From JBHEKP01 sp041859375 (GTDB lineage Bacteria > Hydrogenedentota > Hydrogenedentia > Hydrogenedentales > CAITNO01): a stretch of DNA of 13,544 bases. Position 1 is the stretch's first letter. Every line of letters begins with the position of its first letter. Below are positions 1 to 5,635 of this stretch, piece by piece. The position numbers were made by a program, and so were the translations under genes. The notes beneath the pieces were generated by a model. The model was given only the letters and a program-made list of their open reading frames with translations. It had not been told where the DNA came from and did no database searches. Where the stretch lies: assembly GCA_041859375.1 (NCBI GenBank), contig JBHEKP010000368.1, positions 1 through 13,544 of the forward strand. Direction: 5' to 3'.

Positions 1-69
1 AAACACTGCCAGCAGCAGCCTGCGGCGGCTGCGCCGCCAGGGATAATCCCTGCGCTTTGCCTCCATCAT
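1..69 (-). CDS. N-terminus of a membrane-anchored or secreted protein (partial, runs off left edge)
   Basis: Only the first 23 codons are inside the window. They begin at an ATG at 69-67 and the reading frame stays open to base 1. The peptide is very basic (KRRDYPWRRSRRR) and is followed by the start of a hydrophobic stretch (LLLAVF). This is the positive-inside pattern of a signal peptide or signal anchor. A perfect GGAGG Shine-Dalgarno (complement of 80-84) sits 10 nt upstream of the ATG, which is the main support for a real start. A second ATG directly follows the first. Nothing can be said about function. The gene diverges from the tRNA gene. Confidence 0.6.
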   Translation of the reverse strand, partial: MMEAKRRDYPWRRSRRRLLLAVF

Positions 70-146
70 GTGACAGGCACCTCCGCCAATGATTCTCCGC
101 CACAGGACCGCCCCGCATCAACCCGCCGCCGGCGCGCGTCCGTAAA

Positions 147-176
147 TTGAAAAAAGCGCCCCCTGTTTGCTATAAT
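147..176 (+). promoter_or_regulatory. Sigma70-type promoter of the tRNA-Met gene
   Basis: TTGAAA at 147-152 and a perfect TATAAT at 171-176 are separated by 18 nt. The expected transcription start near 183 lies about 6 nt before the mature tRNA 5' end at 189. It is one of the best promoter matches in the window. Confidence 0.85.
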
Positions 177-188
177 TTTACACACAAT

Positions 189-265
189 GGCGGTGTAGCT
201 CAGTTGGTTAGAGCAGTGGAATCATAATCCACGTGTCCGCGGTTCGAATCCGTGCACCGCTACCA
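189..265 (+). tRNA. tRNA-Met (anticodon CAU), CCA encoded
   Basis: The sequence folds into a full cloverleaf. The acceptor stem is 189-195 with 255-261, with a G-U first pair. The D arm is GCTC/GAGC. The anticodon stem is GTGGA/TCCAC around the 7-nt loop ATCATAA (anticodon CAT, 223-225). The T arm is CGCGG/CCGTG with loop TTCGAAT. The discriminator is A262 and CCA is encoded at 263-265. It lacks the unpaired first position and the three G-C anticodon-stem pairs of initiator tRNA, so it is an elongator Met tRNA. A lysidine-modified tRNA-Ile2 also carries CAU in the gene and cannot be strictly excluded. Its last 21 bases are repeated at 1784-1804. Confidence 0.93.
245..265 (+). repeat. Left copy of 21-bp direct repeat (tRNA-Met 3' end, attL-like)
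   Basis: Bases 245-265 (T loop to CCA) are identical to 1784-1804. The match breaks immediately on both sides (T244 versus C1783; T266 versus G1805). A duplication of a tRNA 3' end is the usual footprint of tyrosine-recombinase integration. The intact tRNA is at this copy. Confidence 0.7.
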
Positions 266-279
266 TTTATAAATCCTTG

Positions 280-306
280 ACGCGCACTTAGTTGCGCGTT
301 TTTTTT
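280..306 (+). terminator. Rho-independent terminator after tRNA-Met
   Basis: A perfect 7-bp stem (ACGCGCA at 280-286 with TGCGCGT at 293-299) and 6-nt loop are followed by a T run to 306. It begins 14 nt after the CCA end and stops the tRNA transcript. Confidence 0.85.
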
Positions 307-329
307 ATTGCGCTTTTATTTTATACTTG

Positions 330-346
330 CACCACTCTTAGTGGTG
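330..346. repeat. Right-end hairpin of the IS200-like remnant
   Basis: The inverted repeat CACCAC / GTGGTG closes a 5-nt TCTTA loop. It lies downstream of the leftward tnpA fragment, at the position of an IS200/IS605 right-end structure. It has no adjacent T run on either strand that would make it a terminator. Confidence 0.6.
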
Positions 347-428
347 TAATGTGCCCAAAAAATTCGCCTAAACCTCCGGAGTTTCTGGCATGCTGACACT
401 CTACAGGCGTGAAAAAAATAGTGCATGG

Positions 429-605
429 TGCCAGCAGGTGACCCTCCTCTATCCTGCATTCCTTCTGCTGTGCGAGTTTGTGGAGCACCTCGCCCAGATG
501 ACGGCGCAAATTCCCGTACAGCAGCTTCTTGCGGCGCTTCGGGATGAATACCACATGGTATTTGCACTCCCATTTCGTATGACTTAAACTCTCGCACGTG
601 TCCAG
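429..605 (-). pseudogene. tnpA: Truncated IS200-type transposase tnpA
   Basis: Reading leftward from 605, the frame gives a peptide that I recognise as the N-terminal third of IS200/IS605 TnpA, with blocks SLSHTKWECKYHVVFIPKRR, LYGNLRRHLGEV and QKECRIEEGHL. In intact family members the EGHL block is followed by the HUH metal-binding motif (DHVH). Here the frame runs into LLAPC, so the HUH motif and the catalytic tyrosine further on are lost. The expected ATG start is CTG (605-603), although an AGGAG ribosome site survives just upstream (near 613-617). An intact protein would be about 130-150 residues and only about 59 codons remain readable. It cannot encode an active transposase. Confidence 0.8.
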
Positions 606-690
606 CGCGGAACTCCTTTCGTGTGTTTTGGCGGCTCACGAGCAAGAGTCTCCGCGATGGACTCCCGCAAATGTCAAACTGCCACTGCCG

Positions 691-707
691 CCCCGGCAGA
701 GCCGGGG
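691..707. repeat. Perfect 7-bp hairpin at the left end of the IS remnant
   Basis: CCCCGGC (691-697) and GCCGGGG (701-707) flank an AGA loop. A second, bulged hairpin follows at 709-725. Both lie upstream of the tnpA fragment and just before the esterase gene, consistent with an IS200/IS605 left end or REP-type structure. Confidence 0.5.
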
Positions 708-761
708 GAACTCCCATATTGGGTTAGTAGACCGTGCCAAAAGACAAAAAGGACTCTTAAT

Positions 762-1655
762 ATGAAATGGATTTTGGCATGGACTGCCATACTCGCTGTC
801 GCGTTCGTCACTGGAAGCGCCATGGCAGATGAAGAACAGGCGGTGCCGGGGACAAAACCCGCAAAAGCCCTGGTGTACAAAACCATCGGCGACGTCAAGC
901 TGCAACTGCATGTTTTTGTCCCCCCGGACGGCACGCCTGCAAACGTGCCCGCCATTGTATTCTTCTTCGGCGGCGGGTGGACAGGCGGAAATCCGACACA
1001 GTTCTATGAACAGTGCAAGTACTTTGCTGCGCGCGGAATGGTGGCGATCTCGGCTGAGTATCGTATCAAGAGTTTGCACGGCACGTCGGCCGTCGAATGC
1101 GTGAAGGACGGGAAGAGCGCGATCCGCTGGGTACGCGCGCATGCCGCCGAACTCGGCGTGGACCCTGCGAAGATCGTTGCGGGCGGCGGGTCTGCGGGAG
1201 GCCATGTCGCCGCGTGCACGGGCGTGATCGAGGGATTCGAAGACGAGAACGACAACCACACAGTTTCTTCACGTCCCGCAGCGCTCGTCTTGTTCAATCC
1301 CGTCCTGGAAATACCAGAGAATAGCCGCTTCGCGGACCGCTTCCAGGGCCACCAAAAGGAGCTCTCACCGCTCGGTCATGCGGCCAAGGGATGTCCCCCC
1401 ATGATCGTTTTCCATGGGACCGCGGACACCACGGTGCCATTCGCCAGCGTGGAGCGGTTCCGCGACAAGATGAAGGAAGCGGGCAACATCTGCGAGATCG
1501 TCCCGTTCAAAGGCGAGAAACACGGATTCTTCAACTTCTCAAGAAACCGAAATGCCTTCGATGCGACAATGGCTGCGGCCGACGCGTTTCTCGTCGCGCA
1601 GGGCATATTGAAACCCGCAGCGCCGGAAAACTCTGCGGAGAAAAAGCGTCCGTGA
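762..1655 (+). CDS. Secreted alpha/beta-hydrolase esterase (carbohydrate-esterase/BD-FAE-like)
   Basis: The 297-residue protein starts at ATG 762 behind an AAAAAGGA ribosome site (746-752). The frame is open further upstream, but that part overlaps the IS left end and has no ribosome site. Residues 1-22 form a signal peptide ending in SAMA, so the product is exported. The rest is an alpha/beta-hydrolase: oxyanion-hole motif GGGW (70-73), nucleophile elbow GGGSAGG (Ser144), Asp222 in FHGTAD, and His254 in GEKHGFF. These form a complete Ser-Asp-His triad. The family, which resembles hormone-sensitive lipase and feruloyl/acetyl-xylan esterases, removes acyl groups from plant-type polysaccharides or small esters. 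The actual substrate is unknown. It is the only intact gene between the two tRNA 3'-end repeats, so it may be cargo. Confidence 0.88.
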   Translation: MKWILAWTAILAVAFVTGSAMADEEQAVPGTKPAKALVYKTIGDVKLQLHVFVPPDGTPANVPAIVFFFGGGWTGGNPTQFYEQCKYFAARGMVAISAEYRIKSLHGTSAVECVKDGKSAIRWVRAHAAELGVDPAKIVAGGGSAGGHVAACTGVIEGFEDENDNHTVSSRPAALVLFNPVLEIPENSRFADRFQGHQKELSPLGHAAKGCPPMIVFHGTADTTVPFASVERFRDKMKEAGNICEIVPFKGEKHGFFNFSRNRNAFDATMAAADAFLVAQGILKPAAPENSAEKKRP

Positions 1656-1716
1656 ATCGGGATGGCGGTCCATCGAGGTTGCCGGGCATCTCCAGCTCGA
1701 CATGATCAACCTTGAA

Positions 1717-1732
1717 CTGCTAGCCATAGCAG
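1717..1732. repeat. Perfect 6-bp hairpin downstream of the esterase
   Basis: CTGCTA (1717-1722) and TAGCAG (1727-1732) flank a GCCA loop. No T run follows, so it is not a convincing terminator. It lies 52 nt before the right copy of the tRNA repeat and might belong to the end of the inserted segment. Confidence 0.35.
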
Positions 1733-1783
1733 GCATGGGTTGCCGCTTTATATAGACTGTATATTCATTCTTGGGCAGTAACC

Positions 1784-1804
1784 CGAATCCGTGCACCGCT
1801 ACCA
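1784..1804 (+). repeat. Right copy of 21-bp direct repeat (orphan tRNA-Met 3' end, attR-like)
   Basis: It is identical to 245-265, running from the T loop through the acceptor 3' strand to CCA. No 5' tRNA half precedes it: upstream bases cannot form the D or anticodon arms. The next terminator starts 11 nt later. Confidence 0.75.
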
Positions 1805-1814
1805 GGAATCATTG

Positions 1815-1854
1815 AAACGGTTTGGGTGTTTTTCCAATTGAACCGTTTTTTTTT
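1815..1854 (+). terminator. Second terminator after the orphan tRNA 3' end
   Basis: AAACGGTT (1815-1822) pairs with AACCGTTT (1841-1848) around an 18-nt loop that can pair further inside (TTGG/CCAA). A nine-T run at 1846-1854 follows. It lies where a tRNA terminator should be relative to the CCA at 1802-1804. It is probably the original tRNA-Met terminator, displaced by the insertion. Confidence 0.8.
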
Positions 1855-1945
1855 CTTGTGGAGCCAAAGGGGTGCCGCGGGTGACGCCCTCCACGTCCCC
1901 ACAATGAGCGGGGAAACCTTTTTCAACCTATTGGGGCACATGGGC

Positions 1946-2380
1946 ATGGAACGTTTTGAATGGAGCCAAAACCTTTCCATAGGGGATGAGTTGATTGACG
2001 GGCAGCACAGGGTATGGATCGAGAAGCTTAATGATTTGTCCAACGCCATTGATTCGCGACGCGGCGGGGACGAAATTTTCGATCTTCTGAAATTCATGGT
2101 TGACTATGTGGAATCGCATTTTTTAGCCGAAGAGCAGTACATGGCCGGGCAGAATTATCCCGGGCTTGAACGGCACAAACTGGAGCATTCGGCATTTTGC
2201 CGCATGTTGTCGGACCTGCTTGCGCTGGACCGGACCCGGCCAGGTGCGATAGAAACCATTGCCAGTTCAATAAACAATTTCCAAATTGTCTGGCTGAAGC
2301 ATCACATAACCCGCACGGACGGGTTGTTTGGCGAGTTTCTCCGGAAAAAGGGGGGATCTTTTCCGGGCCTTCCTTCCTGA
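1946..2380 (+). CDS. Bacteriohemerythrin (single-domain O2-binding di-iron protein)
   Basis: The 144-residue protein is a four-helix hemerythrin with all seven iron ligands in order: His21 (DGQH), His58 and Glu62 (HFLAE), His77 and His81 (HKLEH), His120 and Asp125 (HITRTD). Such proteins reversibly bind O2 at a non-haem di-iron site and are used for O2 storage, delivery or sensing in microaerobic cells. The start MERFEW is the family's usual N-terminus, and ATG 1946 has GGGG (1933-1936) 9 nt upstream. ATGs at 1940 and 1904 in the same frame are alternatives with poorer ribosome sites. There is no signal peptide, so it is cytoplasmic. It is a single-gene unit downstream of the displaced tRNA terminator. 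Confidence 0.93.
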   Translation: MERFEWSQNLSIGDELIDGQHRVWIEKLNDLSNAIDSRRGGDEIFDLLKFMVDYVESHFLAEEQYMAGQNYPGLERHKLEHSAFCRMLSDLLALDRTRPGAIETIASSINNFQIVWLKHHITRTDGLFGEFLRKKGGSFPGLPS

Positions 2381-2492
2381 CAAAGCGTTCCGCGGCACTC
2401 CGGCCTTGACAACAACCTGTTCCAGGCCAGTCCGTCCGCCCCGCCACAGCGGCTTTTGGCAACGTCATGCCCGCGCAAACGCCTGAAACCAA

Positions 2493-2542
2493 CAACCCGC
2501 ATCGCGGGTCCAACAAACGGGTTTGCCTGCGCGGCAGGCAAA
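2493..2542. repeat. REP-like hairpin cluster
   Basis: Two adjacent perfect hairpins lie between the hemerythrin and the membrane-protein gene. The first is ACCCGC-ATC-GCGGGT (2495-2509). The second is TTTGCCTG-CGCGG-CAGGCAAA (2522-2542). AACCCG (2494-2499) can instead pair with CGGGTT (2518-2523), which would disrupt both. There is no T run on the plus strand. Extragenic palindromes of this type are usually dispersed repeats. Confidence 0.5.
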
Positions 2543-2600
2543 GGACGATTGGGATGGTCGGGCCGCCGTCCTCTTCAATGAACATTGAGGAGACCACCCA

Positions 2601-2939
2601 ATGTCCAGTGTCACCCCTGTTTCCCCCCATGATCAAACCAGTGCGGCGGCGGTGTTTCTGCGCATTTTTTGGATGATTCTCGGCAACATGGTGCTGGGAC
2701 TTTCCGCCCTTGTCATCGCTGGGGGGGCGTCCACCCCCGGCGCGGCGGATGCGGTTTTCTGGGGTACCGTCCCGTTGCTGATTGCCGCCCGCCGCGTGGA
2801 CATTCTCCGGCATGGGGGAAAAACCGCCTCGGGCGAACCGGCCACAATGTCCCACTGGCGGCGTCATGCCGTTCTGCTTTTGGCCTGCGCGGCGGTCCTG
2901 TGGGCGGCGGCGCGCGGCGCGGCATATTTGATGAACTGA
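2601..2939 (+). CDS. Small integral membrane protein of unknown function
   Basis: The 112-residue protein starts at ATG 2601 with a GAGGAG ribosome site (2587-2592) 8 nt upstream. Hydrophobic segments are at about residues 16-41 and 88-109, with a shorter one at 50-63. The first two are separated by a small Gly/Ala/Pro-rich turn, and basic residues (RRVDILRHGGK, HWRRH) lie between the second and third. I do not recognise the family. No catalytic or ligand motif is visible. It stands alone between the REP-like hairpins and the leftward pseudopilin gene, whose stop lies 32 nt away in a convergent arrangement. Confidence 0.75.
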   Translation: MSSVTPVSPHDQTSAAAVFLRIFWMILGNMVLGLSALVIAGGASTPGAADAVFWGTVPLLIAARRVDILRHGGKTASGEPATMSHWRRHAVLLLACAAVLWAAARGAAYLMN

Positions 2940-2971
2940 CGCGGGCGCACCGTGCGGCGGGGGGGCGGCGC

Positions 2972-3985
2972 TTAATTTGCGCTGTCGAACCCCGCCACCA
3001 CGGTGCCAAGCAGCACCGCCATCGCCTTTGTGACAGGACCATCTCCGGGATATTTGGAAAACTCGCAGTGCCCGTCCATAAATAGGACGTTGCAGCCGCC
3101 GGGAACATGGTTGAAGGATTTGACGCCCTCGCCCGTGCCAAGGAGATCGCACATGATCGCCAGGCCGCTTTGCGCCACGTCGGCCGTCGCGGGGTTGTTG
3201 ATGTCGGTGACCAGGAAGCGCTCGACACCCTCGCGCAGCCGGTAAACCGTGCCCCCGCCGCCGTTGCCGTTGGGCGGAACGACCGCATGATCGCTGTCCA
3301 TCGCCTTGAAGGCGTTCTGGCGCGCCGTCTCTGATGCGGGATCGAGGAGGGAACCCACCAGCCCCGGCAGCACCGCCTCCAGCAACTGCGCCGGCTGCAC
3401 GGGCACCTCCGTCGTGTTCAGCACGTTCATTGTGGCCGCATCCAACCCGGGAAAAGCCAGGGGCACCACCGAGGAGAGGGTGGGCGCGCAGTCGCCCAAA
3501 AGCGCCTCATATTCCGGCACGCCGTCAATCCGGTCAAAGACCCAGCCAAAATACATGTACGATTTCTGCATCATGTGGGAACGGGACACAATCCAGGGTT
3601 CCCCCTTCCGGTAGGTTTTCCCGTCCTTGCCCGGCCCCCAGGATTGGTCCCCCGGATTGTCGCAGCAGTACAGCATGGACGCCCTGTCGGTGGCGTCGGA
3701 GGGGCAGATGATGATTGCGGGCTCGTTGAGGTATTCGGGGAAGATCGTGCGGGGCTCGGGGGCCATGGCCGTGTAGGGCCAGGCGGCGTTCGGGGGAAAC
3801 GCGCCCCCCGCCTCCCCGGCGTACATTTTGTAAACCAGCCCCCACTGCTTCAGGTTGCCCTGGCAGCTTGCGCGCCGCGCCGCCTCGCGCGCCCGCGCCA
3901 GCGCGGGCAGAAGGATTGCCGCCAGGATGCCTATGATGGCGATGACCACCAGCAGTTCAATCAGCGTAAAACCACGCCTGCCCAT
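2972..3985 (-). CDS. Type II secretion-like pseudopilin with C-terminal H-x10-DG motif
   Basis: The 337-residue protein starts at ATG 3985, with GGAGG (complement of 3993-3997) 7 nt upstream. A longer frame beginning at 4030 lacks this site. The N-terminus is a class III prepilin signal: a short basic leader MGRRG, cleavage before Phe6, then FTLIELLVVIAIIGILA with the key Glu at mature +5 (Glu10), so a prepilin peptidase should process it. After the helix comes ARAREAARRASCQGNLKQWG, typical of the large DUF1559-like pilin families of planctomycetes and relatives. Near the end, NHVPGGCNVLFMDGHCEF carries the family's His...Asp-Gly signature, here with ten residues between His and Asp. These proteins are highly paralogous and are thought to form pseudopilus or surface fibres; the exact role is unknown. 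Cysteines in IICPSD and YCCDN may form disulfides. Confidence 0.9.
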   Translation of the reverse strand: MGRRGFTLIELLVVIAIIGILAAILLPALARAREAARRASCQGNLKQWGLVYKMYAGEAGGAFPPNAAWPYTAMAPEPRTIFPEYLNEPAIIICPSDATDRASMLYCCDNPGDQSWGPGKDGKTYRKGEPWIVSRSHMMQKSYMYFGWVFDRIDGVPEYEALLGDCAPTLSSVVPLAFPGLDAATMNVLNTTEVPVQPAQLLEAVLPGLVGSLLDPASETARQNAFKAMDSDHAVVPPNGNGGGGTVYRLREGVERFLVTDINNPATADVAQSGLAIMCDLLGTGEGVKSFNHVPGGCNVLFMDGHCEFSKYPGDGPVTKAMAVLLGTVVAGFDSAN

Positions 3986-4178
3986 GCCCCACCCTCCGGT
4001 TTGGCAGAAATAAATCAGCCGGTTGCGCACATTTTAACCGAAAATCAGTCTAAACCACCCTCCCGAAAAACACAAGGCCCGACCGCCGCCCGCTAGACTG
4101 TGTTCCGGCGGGTGTTGCGATTCCACCCTTGAGGCCATACCATTATAGTAACGTTGCACGAACAGAAAGGAACCGCAA

Positions 4179-4403
4179 ATGAACAAGGCCGCCGCGTTGA
4201 AAATCGTCAATCCAATCATTGCCGTGCTGTTCATCAGCCAGGCGTCCACCGGCATTTTCCACAAGGCCGTTTCCCATGAGCTGTTCGAGCTGCTCCATGA
4301 AAAAGGGGGCTATCTTCTCGCCGCGGGAATCGTCCTCCACATCGCGCTGAACTGGGGGTGGATCAAAAACAGCCTGCGGGGCAGGGGCGCAAATCAGGGA
4401 TGA
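4179..4403 (+). CDS. Small DUF4405-like two-helix membrane protein
   Basis: The 74-residue protein starts at ATG 4179 behind AAAGGAA (4166-4172). It has two membrane helices (about 8-26 and 44-62). Histidines sit at the helix ends and in the second helix: His28 in GIFHK, His33, His40 before KGGYLL, and His54 in VLHIALNW. The pattern HEKGGY...LHIALNWGWI resembles the DUF4405 family, which is related to membrane cytochrome b subunits. Haem binding is therefore plausible but unproven. Many family members are about twice this length, so this is a minimal version. Its stop overlaps the end of the convergent gene (stop at 4394) by 10 nt. Confidence 0.75.
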   Translation: MNKAAALKIVNPIIAVLFISQASTGIFHKAVSHELFELLHEKGGYLLAAGIVLHIALNWGWIKNSLRGRGANQG

Positions 4404-4768
4404 TGCCCCCCCGCCGCCCCGGTGCTTAAAAAAACACACGAACCAAAAAACAACAAGGGAATCAACACAAGCGACACCATGCCGATCCAATAGTAGATAT
4501 TTTCGTCCATGAGCGCCCGGGCAATTTTTCGGAGAAGGGAAACCGCCGCATAAACGGCAAACAGAAGAAACACCACGGCGGCCGCCAAAAAATAGTATCC
4601 ATGATAGTAATATGAACCGGAAGAGAAAGAAAAAGGGGATCCAACGGAAAATATCTCCGCGAACACGAACAGCCCAATCCCGGCAAAACATATACACAAA
4701 AAAATAAATATGACCAGTCCGTCCCATGCCCCCTTCAGACATCCCCCGACGGGCTCTTTTTCTTTCAT
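4394..4768 (-). CDS. Integral membrane protein, three helices, unknown function
   Basis: The 124-residue protein is read from ATG 4768, which has AAGGG (complement of 4778-4782) at a 9-nt spacing. An ATG at 4777 in the same frame lies directly against that site and is less likely. Predicted membrane segments are at about 16-39, 57-79 and 93-114, with an aromatic loop (GSYYYHGYYF, 51-60) and a C-terminal His pair (GGHHP). I do not recognise the family. It lies 105 nt downstream of the lgt-like gene on the same strand and may be the last gene of that unit or have its own promoter. The local base composition is somewhat more A+T-rich than its neighbours. Confidence 0.7.
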   Translation of the reverse strand: MKEKEPVGGCLKGAWDGLVIFIFLCICFAGIGLFVFAEIFSVGSPFSFSSGSYYYHGYYFLAAAVVFLLFAVYAAVSLLRKIARALMDENIYYWIGMVSLVLIPLLFFGSCVFLSTGAAGGHHP

Positions 4769-4873
4769 TGCGCTCATCCCTTGCTAATCCAACGTTCCCA
4801 CACCTTCAACTGCCCAAAATAATACCACAATGCAAGGCAATCACCCCTTTCATCAAAAACACGCCCACTCCAA

Positions 4874-5635
4874 TCATTCCGCATCCCTGGCCCCCTTTCC
4901 GCGAAACCATGCGCGAACACCAATCAGCAGAAGGCCCGCAAGGCATATCCACTGAAACATTGTCAGCAGCCCCCCGTCCCCCGGCCTCAAAAATTCCCCA
5001 AAGAACCGGAAAACAAAATACGCCGACAGAAAGCCCGACATCAGGGAGCCGGGACGGGCGACGGGCATTCTGTGCTGAACCACAACAAACGCAAAAAGAA
5101 AAAACAACGCCTCGTAAAGCTGCGTGGGGTGGCGCGCGATGCCGTCACCAAAGTCCACACCCCAGCCGCACCCGCAGGGCCTGCCATAGCAACACCCGGA
5201 CAAAAAGCATCCAATACGTCCGACCGCCAACCCGAGCGCCACCCCGGGAACCAGCACGTTTCCGAACCGGCCGGTTATGCCCAGCCGGCGTTTTACCCAC
5301 CACACGCCAAGCATTGCGCCCACAAATCCCCCCACAATGGTCCGCCCCGACAAAAACAGCCCCAAGCTCCACCCGGCCATGGGAACTGTGGACAAAGCCA
5401 CAACCCATGCCGGAAGCTTCGCCCCAAGAACGCCGCCAAAAAGCGCCGCAAGAACAACGGGGAAAATCTGTCCGGTGTTCGCCCCGCTTTTCCTCGCGTT
5501 ATGGCGGCACACGGCAAACCCCGCGGCAAAGGCAAAAAACATCAACACAGAATACGCCGGAACAGCCAGGGGGCCGAGGGTGAACCACGGGCACACCCCC
5601 CATCCCTCCGGCCTGACATGCGCCGCCTCCATCAT
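4874..5635 (-). CDS. Diverged Lgt-family (prolipoprotein diacylglyceryl transferase-like) membrane protein
   Basis: The 253-residue polytopic membrane protein has the Lgt family core: GRIGCFLSGCCYGRPC (139-154), then WGVDFGDGIARHPTQLYEA (158-176) and FRFFGEFLR (209-217). True Lgt transfers diacylglyceryl from phosphatidylglycerol to the lipobox cysteine of prolipoproteins. Compared with E. coli Lgt, Arg143, Arg239 and Glu243 have counterparts (Arg140, Arg210, Glu214). The essential His103 position is Val101 in IVGG, Asn146 is Cys143, and Glu151 is Cys148. A cysteine cluster (143, 148, 149, 154, 156) fills the signature loop. It is also shorter than housekeeping Lgt (about 290). It is therefore probably a paralogue with another lipid-linked reaction. 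Its ATG overlaps the stop of the methyltransferase gene (ATGA, 5635-5632), indicating translational coupling. Confidence 0.85.
   Translation of the reverse strand: MMEAAHVRPEGWGVCPWFTLGPLAVPAYSVLMFFAFAAGFAVCRHNARKSGANTGQIFPVVLAALFGGVLGAKLPAWVVALSTVPMAGWSLGLFLSGRTIVGGFVGAMLGVWWVKRRLGITGRFGNVLVPGVALGLAVGRIGCFLSGCCYGRPCGCGWGVDFGDGIARHPTQLYEALFFLFAFVVVQHRMPVARPGSLMSGFLSAYFVFRFFGEFLRPGDGGLLTMFQWICLAGLLLIGVRAWFRGKGARDAE

Larger units (their letters stand above)
326..728 (-). mobile_element. Remnant of an IS200/IS605-family insertion sequence
   Basis: A truncated tnpA (429-605, leftward) is flanked by subterminal hairpins of the kind used by single-strand-transposing IS200/IS605 elements. The right-end hairpin is CACCAC-TCTTA-GTGGTG at 330-346. 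On the tnpA 5' side there are a perfect 7-bp hairpin at 691-707 and a bulged hairpin at 709-725 (AACTCCC / GGGTT). The distance from tnpA residue 59 to the right hairpin is only about 80 nt, where an intact gene would need roughly 250, so an internal deletion has removed most of the catalytic half. No accessory tnpB is present. The exact outer ends are uncertain. Confidence 0.6.
266..1804. mobile_element. Putative small or decayed integrated segment at the tRNA-Met 3' end
   Basis: The segment is bounded by the 21-bp tRNA 3'-end repeat. It holds a new terminator just after the tRNA (280-306), an IS200-type remnant and one intact esterase gene. The second repeat copy at 1784-1804 is followed within about 11 nt by another good terminator, as expected if 1805 onward is the original downstream flank of the tRNA gene. 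No integrase or excisionase gene is visible in the 1.5 kb. It would therefore have to be mobilised in trans, or be what is left after deletion of a larger island. A decayed tandem tRNA duplication is the alternative. Confidence 0.45.

Noticed and set aside
24..52. Inverted repeats GGCGGC/GCCGCC (24-38) and CAGGGAT/ATCCCTG (38-52)
   Set aside because: They fall inside the Arg-rich start of the partial leftward gene, where such G+C palindromes arise from codon use; no T run or other regulatory mark.
316..717. Minus-strand open frame of 133 codons over the IS remnant
   Set aside because: It reads the tnpA relic in the wrong frame; the recognisable transposase residues are in the neighbouring frame.
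621..761. 47-codon upstream extension of the esterase frame
   Set aside because: It overlaps IS left-end hairpins and lacks a ribosome site. The ATG at 762 has both a ribosome site and a signal peptide.
2094..3152. Minus-strand open frame of 352 codons across the hemerythrin and small membrane-protein genes
   Set aside because: It is antisense to two supported genes and overlaps the pseudopilin C-terminus in another frame.
4115..4149. Possible promoter (TTGCGA ... TATAGT) before the DUF4405-like gene
   Set aside because: The spacing is 23 nt, too long for a standard sigma70 promoter, and there is no TG extension.
4726..5583. Plus-strand open frame of 285 codons rich in Pro, Thr and Arg
   Set aside because: It is antisense to the lgt-like gene; its composition is typical of a shadow frame.
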